64,000 nucleotides of DNA from Oikopleura dioica. Its lineage: Eukaryota > Chordata > Appendicularia > Copelata > Oikopleuridae. Position numbers and translations under genes: made by a program. The notes under the pieces were generated by a model, which saw nothing but the letters and a program-made list of their open reading frames with translations, searched no databases and was not told the DNA's origin. The DNA lies in NCBI GenBank assembly GCA_907165135.1, contig OU015569.1, positions 6,820,001-6,884,000 on the forward strand, given 5' to 3'. Positions within the stretch are counted from its first letter, which is position 1; every line of letters begins with the position of its first letter. Of this stretch, positions 45,708-57,148 are shown piece by piece.

Positions 45708-46131
45708 AGAATGTCAAAAGTTTTTTCAGTGTGTTATGATTTTATTTTGTGTTAAATGGCTAATAATTACAGCTTAACACAGGTCAAGGGTTCAGGATCA
45801 TGGCGTTAGGACTCTTTCACTTGTCGTTCGCTAGAAAATCGGTTAGAGATAATTTCTATGATGCGACTCTTACCAAGGTTTTAATATTTACATGTCCAGC
45901 AGGGCGCATTCGGGTTGAATAAATTACAATGGCGCGATTCTAGCACAATTTTCATGAAGAATATTTTGGAATATCAGTTGAGGTTTTTTCTGTTGTAGTA
46001 CTGCTCATCTTGGGCGTTTTTGTGTGAATTTCAGTGATCAGAAAGTTGGGCGCTTTACACGTAGTTAGGACGTACGTTGTGACCGGCCGGTCTAGAGAGG
46101 GTGATTAGGGCTAGAAGTTTATTTCATTAAT
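45708..46131. other. convergent 3' intergenic region
   Basis: The uL2m-like gene (plus) and the ZP gene (minus) converge on this stretch. An AATAAAG word overlaps the uL2m stop (45704-45710). No coding exon, repeat or RNA gene is seen. Confidence 0.45.
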
Positions 46132-47882
46132 TTACCTTGTTCCAGGCAAAGGGAGTGCTCTGCCTTCGATAACTACGTGTTTTGTTGTGTAGTCGTGTTT
46201 TGCCTTGGTTTTTCTGAGACTTCCTTCGTGGGCAAAGTGCAAATTAATTTCAGGTCCCATTCGAGGTTGACCTTTAGCAGCGGCGGCTCGTCGCTGGTAA
46301 ATCGTAACGAATCCAACGACAACGAGGATAGCCAAGAGGGACACCACTGCGACAGCGCCTACCAGTGGCAGGTCTTTTTCGCGGTCAACTAGAATCTCCT
46401 CGTCCTCTTCAATGACTTCAAAGGTGTCCCCCATAATTCTTAAGCTGCTATGTTCTGCGTCCTTTTCTTCCATGTTCGCAGTCATTTGCGTCTGCTCTTT
46501 GAGAGCATCACTGCCTTGGAAGAAATAGGGTCCAGATGTGACGTGGATTTTGAGCTCGTCCCCTTCGACAGATCCTTGTGGGGCGGAGCGCTCTTGCGAG
46601 CATCCAACTGGACATATTTCACCGGCTGGGCATAAACGGGTCGTACAATGGACGTAGAATGGTGATTTTCGCATCCATGGTTGACGCAATTTCTGGATGT
46701 TGGTGGCGAAGCTTGCTTGTGGCCCTTGGCCATTTGAGTAAATGTGAGTGGCAGTGCCGCCAGTACTACACCCCTCCTCCACGAGAGGAATAGTTTCTGC
46801 GGTCTGCGAGAAAGGCGAGCGGGAATAGGAAATGAAACATTTCTTCAAGCTCACTCGTGTTCCTCGTAGCTGTGCTTCGCCGGTTAACGATGTTTGGAAG
46901 GAAAGCCATTTCTTCTGGTCCGGGATGACGTGGAAGACTTTGTTACTTCCAGGTGCGACAAACGCAGTCATCATGTTATCAGTCGTGAAAACCGATTTCG
47001 AGTACGCGCGAAGGTTCAGGTCGAATGTGCCGATGACGGCGCGTGCTTTCGCACTGTCGTCTCTCACAGCGGTCATGCCCCCGTTGTAAGTGACTGTGTA
47101 TTCGTCCTCGTATTCGCAGTTCCACTGTACGATCGCTGCCAGTCCGGTTTGGACTCCAGCGTTCTGTAGTGACATATATACTGTGTTACTGTAAATGTAG
47201 TCGCCGTTGTCAGCCCGTTTAATTTGCGTGCCACACTGTCGGAAATTGTTGTTCAATGCCACTGTGAGTTTTGAGTTGTCATCTTCTGAAATTTGTGCCT
47301 TGCAACCTTCGTTTGACTGCTGACCAGTGCCCATGTAAATATGACGATGATTGTCAGAGCCGACTTTGTTTAGAAGCCAGGCTCTGTCGATTTCCACGGA
47401 AATTCTCGAGGCGTCACATGTAACAGATGGCGGCGCTAAAAATTTATTACATAACTAGAAGGCGACCATTTTGGGTGAATAAGGGGGATTGTTGCGCAAG
47501 CATCAAAATATGGTGGTGCGGCGGGGCGCGCGAGAGCGCTTTTTGGTGCTAGTAGTCTATCCCACAGGGCGGGTGTGGTTAACCGTATTCAGCGAAATGG
47601 CGTCATCGATAAACCCGCCGACCGAATGTCATGATCGAAGACATTTATCCAATTATGTTTTGAGCTTGATCCTAGGGTTTGTTCAGCTAGATTGAATATT
47701 CCCAAAAAATTCTTTGCCGGTTACTTACGTATTTGGCAGTTCTTTCCAGCAAACGAATCGCAGATGCATTCATATTCGTTCTCCCCTATATCATAGCACT
47801 GTCCATTGTTTAGACAGGGGTTTTGATCGCATCCGCCTGCTTTGGCGACTGTTAATAAGTTTAAGAGTGTCGTGTAACGCAT
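46132..47882 (-). CDS. EGF plus zona pellucida (ZP) domain type I membrane protein
   Basis: Two minus-strand exons. Exon 1 (47882-47729) encodes a short signal peptide (MRYTTLLNLLTVAKAG) and one EGF domain with six cysteines (CDQNPCLNNGQCYDIG, CICDSFAGKNC). After a 293-nt intron, exon 2 (47435-46132) opens PPPSVTCDASRISVEI, the start of a ZP-N domain, with the conserved cysteines continuing through FRQCGTQI, IVQWNCEYE, VSLKKCFISYS, EEGCSTGG and HCTTRLCPAGEICPVGC (ZP-C). A Ser/Glu-rich region, a membrane segment (PLVGAVAVVSLLAILVVVGF) and a basic cytosolic tail end it (LPLPGTR). ZP proteins polymerise in extracellular matrices such as egg coats. A furin-type site is not obvious. The frame is long and continuous, with GC-richer codons than its neighbours. 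Confidence 0.9.
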
Positions 47883-49325
47883 GTTCTAATTTCTTCTGGT
47901 AGGTTTCTTGGTCTGTTTTTTCTCTATTCAATCTGAATCGTCAAGCAACTCCAATAACTTGATGATCACGATTTTCGTTTTGCGAATAAGTTGACCAGTT
48001 TAGGTTCGAAAGCTTTTCTTCAGACAAATCCCTCTTGATTACTATGTAGTAAAAGAATATTGAGTTTTGGATCCGAAAAATCAGCTTGATAGGGGTTCGT
48101 TGGGTAGTATTTTTTCGGTAGGGCCCGATTTAGCTTCGTGCAGCTCTCTAGACGGCCTTTGCGAGAATGAAGGTGCTGCGCCAAAAAGCCGCTCAAGAAG
48201 CGGCGGCGGCGGTGGTGGTGGCGCCAGTTCACTTAAAATTGAGTGAGCGTGATGTCAGAATGCTCCATTCAGCCTCTCACGTGACGCTGCACCCCAAAAA
48301 AACGTACCACCACACTTTAACCGCACTCTTATGCTCAACTGATTTTCAATCCTATTCTTTTTTACTTGAGAATTTTTCTTGCTAAAACAGTAAATTATTC
48401 TTTGATTAAAAAAAATGTTTTATTGAAATGTTATTGTGAAAATCTTTGACAGAAGAATTCATTTATCTGATTTGACTTAACTTTGTTCGGTAAAATATTA
48501 TCATATATATAAAATGTAAAATCTAATTTATAAAGAAATTTTTCCCAAGTCCATCTTTAGTAATGATTCTTAACGCTTCCTAGTTAAGACTTCTTAATTC
48601 TTAATTGTCCATTAGATTATTACGTACAAAGTGGAGCTCGCTTAGATACGTCAACTACCGAGAATAATCAAGTGATCACTTGTATAGTTTTTGGCCAAAA
48701 CAGGGGATCGGGGCGAGTAAATGTTTGCGCTAGCCGTTTCCTTACTCTCAGCAATTGTTCTTAAAAATGAATATTTTTATGTCTGAAATGATAAATGAAT
48801 GATTTTATCAATTTCGTTTTCTGCTCTGCCGAATTCGACCTTTTGATGCAAATAAACATTTTCGAGAAACGATTAGCTAACACGTTGCAAATTTTGAGGA
48901 TTTACATCCTTACGGCTTTTCAAGCGACAATTTGTCACAATTTTGGTCAATTAGACTTGGCCCCGCCGATTCGACCGAAATCTAATTCTAACGCTAAGGC
49001 CTTTTCCTCGGAACAGACGTTCTTTTTCGCTGAAGCAGCGAAAAAACGCCTCGAGCGTCACCAACTTACTCCATCTGAAAAATGCATCTCTTCTCACGGC
49101 TAGCCGCGTGCCTACCCAATCTCTCATTAATGTGAATATTGTCAAACACAATCTTTTCGTTTCGTAACAATAATTTAGAGTCGCAGGAGCATTTTCTTTT
49201 TTTTTTGTTTTTTAGGATAAGAATTTACGCCTGCTTCAAAAAAATTATTTTCTTAATCCACCGCGTGTCGACTGCGCACTACTATTTTTGGATTTTCATC
49301 TTTCGCTAACCGAGGCCTCTTTAGA
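47883..49325. other. divergent intergenic region between ZP gene and PGRMC
   Basis: At about 1.4 kb this is the largest gap between two divergent start codons in the window. It contains a GGCGGCGGCGGTGGTGGTGG run near 48204-48220, an AT-rich part (48370-48560), and no reading frame with splice support; frames at 48167-48385 and 48795-49103 look fortuitous. The promoters of both genes must lie here. Confidence 0.45.
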
Positions 49326-49952
49326 ATGGATAAGTCCTGGATCCAAGAGCTGAAGGAAAGTCCAACGAGCATGGTCTTGCTCGCGCTCTCCGCATACCTC
49401 GTCTACCAAATTGGTTGCGATTTATTCAGAAAAGACGAGCCCCCACCAAAGCCGCTAGAACCTTTAAAACAGGATATGACTCTCAAAGAGGTATTTTCGA
49501 TTGAGCAGACTGGTGCGTTTACAAAACATTATCTAGCTGAAGAAATACAGTGGCCGCGATGCTTCCGTGGACAACAGAATTTGTCTGGGCATAAAAGACG
49601 AAATCTTCGAAGTGACTCGAGGAAAGAACTTTTACGGACCAGACGGCCCTTACAATTGCTTTGCTGGTAGAGAGGCGTCACGATGTTTCGCGACATTTAG
49701 GTAAATAGACTTCCGCGAAAACTCGTCATTTTTGTTTTCATCAGCACGGACGAAGATGATATTCCGGAGGGAAAAGATGATCTTAGTGATTTGACAAGCG
49801 ATCAGAAATCGTCCCTAAACGACTGGTATGAAAATATCTCCTCCAAGTACCCCAAAGTTGGCAAAGTCATATACACTGTAAGTGACTTTCGATATACCGC
49901 CCTCTACGTTTTGATTATTCAGCCGGAAGACGAAGTCAAAAAAACCAAATAG
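49326..49952 (+). CDS. PGRMC: membrane-associated progesterone receptor component (PGRMC), cytochrome b5-like
   Basis: PGRMC proteins are ER membrane heme-binding proteins that support cytochromes P450 and sterol metabolism. The start MDKSWIQELKESPTSMVL leads to one membrane helix (SMVLLALSAYLVYQIGC), then PPPKPLEPLKQDMTLKE. After a 50-nt intron (GTATTT to ATCTAG) the frame continues LKKYSGRDASVDNRICLGIK, DEIFEVTRGKNFYGPDGPY, then NCFAGREASRCFATF, the b5-like fold with the family Tyr (heme ligand) in NFYGPDGPY. The third exon has DDLSDLTSDQKSSLNDWYEN and KYPKVGKVIYT, the last one EDEVKKTK. Length and order fit PGRMC1/2. The frame starting MLPWTTEFVW in the same exon is a shadow. Confidence 0.95.
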
Positions 49953-50141
49953 AATGAAAGAGCAGCTCAAATCGCCACCCACCAATTGTTTCTTCAGAAA
50001 TTATGAGAAATAAGAATCATGATTATCGTTAATTCTTGCAATAATGAACCGAACAGATACCTTGTAATTTAATCTTATTCCTTATTGTTTCAGAAATAGT
50101 TTGAAAAAGGAAGACGAAAGCAAATCGGTCGTTACCGTAGA

Positions 50142-51625
50142 TGGACCCGGACGAGTACCCTGAGGTTGACCGATCGGTCAAGCAAATATCCTTCCAACTT
50201 CATCCCAGATTTAAAAATCAAAGAACGTATCAAATACCAGCAAGAAGAGAGCCCAAAAATTCACATTCCTTCCAGGTAATAATGGCGCATATCTCCTAGA
50301 AGTGTTTATTTCGATAGTTGCATCCCGTCAGTCTGCGCGAAGCCCTTTTCATTTCCTTGCAGATTGTCAGCATCATTTTAATTCGATGAGTTCCCCTAAA
50401 ATCACTTTAGTATGACTTTTCTTTGGAAGAAAGGCTTCAAGAAATCTTCCTCAAACGACAGAAGAATGAAGAAACAGACGAGGAGGTAGTAATTGACGAA
50501 GGAGATGATCAAACAATCTCTGCAGCTCAAAAAACGCCCCCTCCTATACCTCCAAGAAGCTCCAAAACGACGGATCAAAACGATTCCGGTAAAGATTGAA
50601 ATTTAAAAGGGAATTATTATTTTAGGAGTGTCGTCGAGCAATTCTGAAAACGGCACCGAAGATCTCCTCACACTACACAACTCGTCGAAGATCTTACAGG
50701 TTTCTCTTAAGGGGAGGGCACTTTTTTAACGCACAATTAATAGCCCTCGCCCAGCTCCCTTGCCCAGCCTATTATTCCTCCGCGTAAATCGAACTCCGTG
50801 ATAGACGTATTTGAAAACTTCCACGATGATCCCTGGGAAGCGGCCCGAATCAGTTCCATCAATGAGCACGAAGAACTCAAGTCAATTTTCACCCACTCAG
50901 AACCAGCGCCGTCCCCAGCAATCACGAGTACCCCTGGTAAATTATCGCAATTTTGCTGAAATTTAAAACCGTCTACTTAGTCCCCAAGAAGCAGCAGAAA
51001 CAACTCACTGACAACTTGATTGTTGCTGACATCGAAAGTTTACTTGCTCAGCGACGAAATCAAAACGAGCAAGAGCGGAAACAGAACTTCTCTAAGGTTA
51101 GCTGTTCTTGAAATCGTGACTCTTGAGATTTTCTTTCTAGTCCGCCCTTGCCGCCCTCAATTCGCTCCCTGTAATAGAGAACAGGTCATCGACGCCAACT
51201 CAACGCGGCATTTCACCGATCTCCGCGGCTCCTGCGAGACCCAAAACGGAGCAGGAAAAGTTCGTCGACCAGCTAGCTGAGATGGGCTACAACCGATGCA
51301 TAATAGCCAAGGCTACTCAGATTCTTGGCGATGATCGGTCAAAAATAATGGGTATTTTAAAATTATCAAAGTCAAGAATGCTAAAATCTATTTAGATTAT
51401 CTGAATGCATACTCGGTGCTAATAGAAAAGGGGTACCCTTCAGGGAAAGTTCTCCAAGTGCTGCAAATCTGCGAGAACTCTCTCGAGGAGTCGAAAATCT
51501 TCTTCGAGAAGAGCCCGAAATATATCGAGATGGGTTTCGACCTCACCGCGATAAGAAAAGCCCTCATCCGATATCCAAATGAACCGCGACTGCAGCTCGA
51601 GAGCCTCGTACAAGGCCGCACATGA
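50142..51625 (+). CDS. UBAP1: UBAP1 homolog, ESCRT-I subunit
   Basis: UBAP1 links ESCRT-I to ubiquitinated endosomal cargo. The family hallmarks appear in order. YDFSLEERLQEIFLKRQKN (about 50415) matches the N-terminal YDFSLE segment of UBAP1. A proline-rich linker (PPPIPPRSS) follows, then FENFHDDPWEAARISSINEH and EELKSIF, matching FECEEDPF..IDEKEELRNIL. The C-terminal SOUBA domain has two or three overlapping UBA units: FVDQLAEMGYNRCIIAKATQ, DYLNAYSVLIEKGYPSGKVL, and KYIEMGFDLTAIRKALIRYP, ending LVQGRT at 51625. The start at 50142 (MDPDEYPEVDR) lies behind a GTTTCAG acceptor near 50090. Seven exons. It is shorter than human UBAP1 because the linker is reduced. Confidence 0.9.
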
Positions 51626-52390
51626 AAAGCGGCCTTCATTTGTCTCTACTGAAAATTCATATTTTAAAAGTCTATAACTGATATGCTCAAACTCCGTCTG
51701 TTTCACCTTCACCGCGTTAGTCTCTTAACGCGTTATCTCTTCAATAAGTATTCTCACATCGAGTTCAAACTCTTTCTATCAAACGATCGCGTTTCTCATT
51801 TACGGCAAGTCAGTTAATACTCGGCAAACGTTAACTGAATCATCTAACAAATTGCTATCCTTGTCTATTAAATCGAATATCCTTCATGATACTGTCTCTT
51901 TCCTTTTCAAGCGTATTTCTCTCGCGAAACAAAACGTTACCTATTTGTTTGATACGTCTACCGCGACTTACAATCGTACTAAAAAACTGTATTTTCTGTG
52001 CAATTTCGATGGATTCTCTGGCCGTCAAGAATATATAATTTAACAAATAGTCGTTGGTTTATGTTTATGAATCGCAAGGAAACTTGTTATCATAAAGCGC
52101 GTTTTTGGATGTCTCTTATTCTAGCATGAAGTCAGGTTGAAACGCGTGGCGTCGAAAATTGAACAATAGCCACTCGGCAATAAATTCCTCACTTCTTGAG
52201 CTTGGTAATTTGCACCTACAGCTGTGATATGTTCTTTTACATTGGCCATAGAAAGTATCTGACAAGTATTGTAAAATTTGATTCGTAAAGCTGAAATAAT
52301 GTTAACAAGAAAGAGATTGATGAGGCTCAATTTTGAAAAAGGTAACCGCAGGTCGATCAAAGTAAGCTTATTACCGGAAGTCACAAGACG
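51626..52390. other. intergenic region after UBAP1
   Basis: AT-rich. Frames on both strands (51852-52043, 52384-52121) are short and have no partners. I see no gene, repeat or RNA. Confidence 0.4.
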
Positions 52391-52558
52391 TATTTGGGGA
52401 GTTGACTGACGGGGAGGATTGTCGTGTCCATAACGGGGAGAAAAAAGGCTCTCTCAAGCAAATTGATGATATGCTCTCTCAAGGAATCGCTCAAAATACG
52501 CGCTGACTTTTATATCTGACTTCCATCTGTTTTTTTTTTGCGAAGGGACGCGTTTGAG

Positions 52559-53238
52559 CAGAGAAAAAAGCCGTCAATGAACTCGTTATTGAACAGTTGT
52601 CGCGCCCTAGCTCAAGAGCATCTCCACGACTGTCAAACGAATCAGGCGAGTACTCAATGACGAGGACAACAAGACGAATACGATCATCGTCAGCATCCTC
52701 GCCACGCTCGCCTAGGTTCTCTAGTCCTGCGCGTGCTGAACCTATTAATCGGAATGAACAGCCATGGTCCACTCAAAGTAATAAATATGATTACGCAAGA
52801 ATAACGCTTATAAGTTCCCACTTTATCGTCGCAAATGCAGAAGATTGGTCGCAGACAATGCTCACCCTCGCCAACGAGGTGTCCTCCTAGTCCCGTGTCT
52901 ACTACTCTAGCAAGACGGCCTCCTCGTCCTGTTCAAAAAGAACGGGAAGGAAGAAAGATACGAACTCTCGCTCAAGGTAATTTGGTTATTTGACAGGGAG
53001 CTTACTTTTCTCAGCTCGTGGAAAACTTTCTCGCAGTTTGGAGCGATCCGGGAAAAGTGCAGATCAAGTAAGCTGTCGGGAAACAGCTTTGAGCCCCACT
53101 CCTCCTGAAATCCCTCCCAGGAGAAAGATCAGCGAAACTAAAATTCTCTGCAAAGCGAATGCTTTTGAAACGCCTGTCAAATATGTATCAATCTGCAAAA
53201 TTCACTGGACTCCAAAAGCACAAAATAAAGAAGGCTAA
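52559..53238 (+). CDS. unknown protein with Ser/Arg-rich N-terminus
   Basis: Four exons join in one frame: about 52559-52781 (Ser/Arg/Pro-rich: SRPSSRASPRLSNESG, RIRSSSASSPRSPRFSSP), 52845-52878, 52911-52979 and 53017-about 53071, then 53124-53238. Together they read WSTQKDWSQTMLTLANEQDG then LLVLFKKNGKEERYELSLK then LVENFLAVWSDPGKVQIKRK and end TPKAQNKEG. The compact domain resembles a small ubiquitin- or doublecortin-like fold, but I cannot name it. The 5' end is unresolved; an upstream frame at about 52390-52505 (KKGSLKQIDDMLSQGIAQNT) may be an earlier exon. An alternative frame without two of these introns also stays open over 52840-53238 and is rich in Pro/Arg. Confidence 0.4.
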
Positions 53239-53272
53239 CTACTTGTATGTGTGTTTATTAGATGAAAGCTCC

Positions 53273-54451
53273 CTATTTTCGAGAGTTAAAACGCATAACA
53301 GCTTCGATGACTTCCTCTGAGGTGTATCGCGTTGCAAGGACTTCACATTCATTCTGAAATCATAGATGAGTTCGTTCTCAAATGTCTCTAATTCTTACGG
53401 CGTTGACTTGATGAAGAGTATCTCGCACTTCTTTGCTCTTGATGAGACTCTTCCCTAGTCGCATCGACTGTGGCGGGAGGACGGACAATTCTTCCAATGC
53501 GTCCAAACTTTTTTCATAAAATCATCTTTTTCGAAGATTCGAGAGACCAATCCAAGTCTCTAAAATATTTTATTTTAGCATGAAGCATGCGAGATGCTTC
53601 TATATGAATTTGCACTATCAATATAAAATATTTGGAATAGTTACCTTAAGTTCTTGCGCTGTAAATTGAGTGCCAAATAGAAGCATTTCGCTTGCATTTG
53701 CAGAACCAAGAACCTGAGGAAGCAAGTATGATGAACAGGCTTCTGGAACTAGACCGATTTGCGTAAATGGCGTTCGAAACGTCGCGTCATCTGAGCTCCA
53801 AACAAAGTCAGCATGAGGAAGGACCGTGACACCGATTCCAATGGCAGGTCCATTGACAAGTGCGGCAAGGGGCTTTTCAAAATCTATAAGAGTGCCAACT
53901 AGCGATTTGAACGTTTCTGTGTTTTGAGCAGAGACTTCTTCGGGCGTCAAATCGCTTTCTAAGTGAGAGTCAGGAACAATAGGAAAGATAGTTGAGTAAC
54001 TTACCCATCATACGCTTCATACCGTCTCCCATATCATTCCCAGAAGTAAAATACTTCCCAGTACCGGTGATTGCGGCGACAGTCAGATCATCATCCAGGG
54101 AGATTTTTCGGAGAGCTTGATCAACTTCACTGAATCGGGTTAACTCAATGCAAATTACCAATTCTGTATACGAGTAAGTGAAAGACACTCGCTTATCAGT
54201 GTAGCAGCATTTAGACCCCTTTCCTGTATGTTGTAGTGTTCATTGCATTCAATTTCTTCGGTCGATTCAGAGTTATTAGACCAACTTTACCAATTTTTTC
54301 ATATTTGATTGTCTCAAACGAAGTAAATCTTTAAAAAAGTTTAACTCCACATAATTTATGTGACATAAATAATCCCACGAATATAATTATTTAGCAAAAT
54401 ATCTTGCCTTGCTTGCTGTCTAAGGCCGAAAATTACTGATCGCCCAAGCAT
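53273..54451 (-). CDS. enoyl-CoA delta isomerase 2-like (crotonase family), with an apparent frameshift
   Basis: The crotonase fold is clear. Start 54451 gives a mitochondrial-type presequence (MLGRSVIFGLRQQARF), then VGLITLNRPKKLNAMNTTTY, EVDQALRKISLDDDLTVAAI, TGTGKYFTSGNDMGDGMKRM, VNGPAIGIGVTVLPHADFVW and GLVPEACSSYLLPQVLGSAN, as in ECI2, which shifts double bonds of unsaturated fatty acyl-CoAs for beta-oxidation. The acid at the ECI2 catalytic position (PEACSSY) is present. Intron 1 must be GC-AG and intron 2 GA-AG. After LGLVSRIFEKDDF the frame shifts by one base at an A-run at 53518-53521 and then continues EKSLDALEELSVLPPQSMRL to VMRFNSRK (stop 53273-53275). An ACBP domain, present in vertebrate ECI2, is absent. 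Confidence 0.8.
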
Positions 54452-54697
54452 CTCCTCTCTTTTAGTACTCGATCCTTATGAAAAAGGGGGAGGTACAAGG
54501 CAAACAGTTGAGTTTTGCAAAAAGATTGTTTGCATTCTGACATATTTACTCAACGCAGTCACACATTTCTTGCACGGATAAAATTCATGAAAATTAATCG
54601 CTTATTCTTGATTAAAATTTATTGAATTCCAATGAACTTTAGGCAGTGAACCTTGAATTTAGTTGATCGAAGGAGAGAAACGAGTAATGGAATAGCT

Positions 54698-56575
54698 TTA
54701 AAATGAGAATGCAGGAACTTGTTCTTTTGGTGCCTGGAAAGAATAAACATCGCCACTTGCAGGCTGAACATTTGCTAATTTTTAATTGCCCTTTATCACA
54801 AACCTGTGGGTCTTCCTCCTCACTGAACCAGGTTTCCACGATATTGAGCGCCGCCTTGTAAATGTCCTAGAACATGAGGATCAGAGAGAGCGACAAACTA
54901 TTTCCTTACCTCATTTTCGTGCTCCTGAAGTTTTTCGAGCATATCAATGGCATCGGCTTCCTCAATGCATGTCGTCATTTCGGTAGTTTTGCCGCTAGCA
55001 TCCGCCATGTTGAGCATGTTCGTGAGGCCATCAAGAACCACTTGAACGATTTTGCCATCAGCGCATCCGAGCATTGCGCACAATGGCTTAAGACCTCCGA
55101 GTTCGACAAGCTTGAATACTTGCATGGCGGAACCACCGGAGGTCAAATTCGTAACTGCCCAAGTAGCCTCCTTCTTTCCCTTGAAGTCGCCGTTTTCCAA
55201 AACTCGGATGAGCTCCTCAAGGAGCCCAGCCGAGATGATCTGCTCAATCTGGTCTCTGGTTCCCGCCGTAATGTTCGACAAGGTCCATGAGGCCTCCTTG
55301 ACGATGTTGGGCTTGTGATGGCGCAGCAAGGTCTGGAACGGCGAGAGGAGACCCTATCATAGTTAGAGTCATGGTCCAACCTAACTGGCGTACCTGCTCG
55401 AGCATAGTTTGGGTCTGAACATCCGTGCCAGTGACGATGTTACCCAAAGTTCGAAGAACTGGGGTGAGAAGAAGAACGTCCGGAATAGCGTTCAACATCT
55501 CAATCAATTGGACAGTGACTCCACTCTAAAGTTCAATTGACACTTTGTTTAATGAAGCTAAACTTGCATCAATTATCAATTGGATTCGTTCGTTAGGACC
55601 GTCGGTGATGTAAGACATGGCCCAGCACGCATCAGCTTTAATCTGCTTATCGCTCATGCCGAGCAACTGGAGCAGAGTCGGAAGCATTTGACTGATATAT
55701 TGTATGTCAGTCGGAGGGTTCTGAAATAGTATTTTAGTTTGAAAGAGTCTGATATGGCTTCACCTTGTTTCTGCATAAGTTCGACATTGTCCAGGAGATA
55801 TTTTGTAAAAATGGTACGGACGCTTGAGTGTTGTCGATGATTTTGACAAGGGGCTCGATGACGCCAGCAGCAAGAACCTGGTCACGGAAGGGAGCTCCAT
55901 CTCCGGCGATGTTTCCAAGCGCCCAGACAGCTTGCTCAACGACCTCCGGTACAGCGCAGTGGAGAAGGCGCACGAAGGAAGGCACGGCGCCGTGGCTCAC
56001 AACAGCAGCGGTCTACATCTTTTATATTTCAAAATAGAGGATTATATACCTGGTGAGACGCGCCGGATGCGATGTTAGTCAGCGCCCAGGCAGCTTCAAA
56101 TTGCAACTTTCGATTATCATCTCGCTGGAGAAAGTTAACCAAGGTCGGGAGGATTCCGGCCCCGATGATATCATCAATGGGAGGGTTGCGCTCACGGGAA
56201 AGCATTTTTCGGGCCCCTGAAAATAATTATAAAAAAACCTATCTAGCGGTTCTTTTTACCTTGAGTAGCCTCGTAGAGAACGTCATCATCGGCAGCTTGG
56301 AGGCCCTTGACGATCTCCTCGATGCTTGGAAGGTGGTCATGGGGACGAGTTTGGACGTTAATCTCCTTCAGAGGAGAGGTGTGGACGTCGTCTATGAGAG
56401 TTGAGCAGTTTCACTGTTAACAGTACGTACCCATGCAGATATTTCGGCGTTTCAGCATTTGCTCCTCCCGAGCATTCTTGCGGAGCTTGATTCCCTCCTC
56501 TTGGCGTCCTTTTCGGCGAGCTTCCTTGTCATTCTTGTCGCCAAACTTGTACCGGGCACTTCGGTTTTCAGACAT
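54698..56575 (-). CDS. importin subunit alpha (karyopherin alpha)
   Basis: Importin alpha binds classical nuclear localisation signals and carries cargo with importin beta. Start 56575 gives an IBB domain: [20 protein letters not shown], then [20 protein letters not shown]. Armadillo repeats follow, with the ligand-binding WxxxN rows intact: [18 protein letters not shown] (near 56085), [42 protein letters not shown] (near 55610), [48 protein letters not shown] and [12 protein letters not shown]. The last exon ends [11 protein letters not shown] at 54698. About ten exons. The MLKRRN of the IBB is closest to the KPNA2 type, but the subtype is not certain. Codons are GC-richer than neighbours, as for a highly expressed gene. 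Confidence 0.95.
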
Positions 56576-57075
56576 CTTGTCACTCACTTAAAAAACGGAG
56601 TTTTGTGCTACCTCGAATCTCTGTTCGCGCAACTGAAATAAAATCTGTCGGTAATGTGGACGGGTGGGTTCACGCGGCCCGCGTCAAAAAAACGGAAATA
56701 TTGCTCCTTGGTGTTTTCAAATCAATACGAATCGCTCCTGATCTCGCATTATCTATCATCAATAATCGCAACTTTCGTAAATATTCGACGAAATAGCTTT
56801 ATTCGAAAGTTCAGGTCCTCCTTGAGGACTAAGTGTCAATCAGCATTAGTAATGCTGCATTACGGTTACCTATATTTAATGTTGCTTACAGACAGACAGT
56901 ATATTTATGATTCGATGAGGGTTTTTCATGGGACACGGTTTATATTTTACGGGGAATTTTCCATTATTCTGATTCTAGAAAGATTTACTTGCTGCTCCGG
57001 CCATGTTGCTGCGGCGGAGAGACTTTTTCCGCAACCGGTCGAATCGAAACAGGCTAGAAAGTCCTCGACCAAAAG
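56576..57075. other. divergent intergenic region, importin alpha and the MGCG gene
   Basis: No exon is supported on either strand; frames at 56605-56796 and 56654-57247 lack splice sites and codon character. The region should carry the importin alpha promoter at its left end. Confidence 0.4.
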
Positions 57076-57083
57076 TATAAAAA
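57076..57083 (+). promoter_or_regulatory. TATA box upstream of the MGCG gene
   Basis: TATAAAAA lies 73 bp before the ATG at 57149, in a good position for a transcript start near 57105. It is one of only two strong TATA boxes at suitable distance in the window. Confidence 0.6.
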
Positions 57084-57148
57084 GCCAAGTAAACGCACTT
57101 TTTTATCAAATAAAACAACCAACAAACAGCGAGTTTGAAGAGAGCAAA

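Noticed and set aside
46832..47169. Plus-strand frames over the ZP gene
   Set aside because: Shadow frames opposite a long, GC-richer coding exon with conserved ZP cys residues.
48795..49103. 102-codon plus-strand frame in the ZP-PGRMC gap
   Set aside because: No acceptor or donor, no conserved pattern, AT-rich codons; probably chance.
54874..55290. 138-codon plus-strand frame
   Set aside because: Antisense to armadillo repeats of importin alpha, whose minus-strand reading is clearly conserved.
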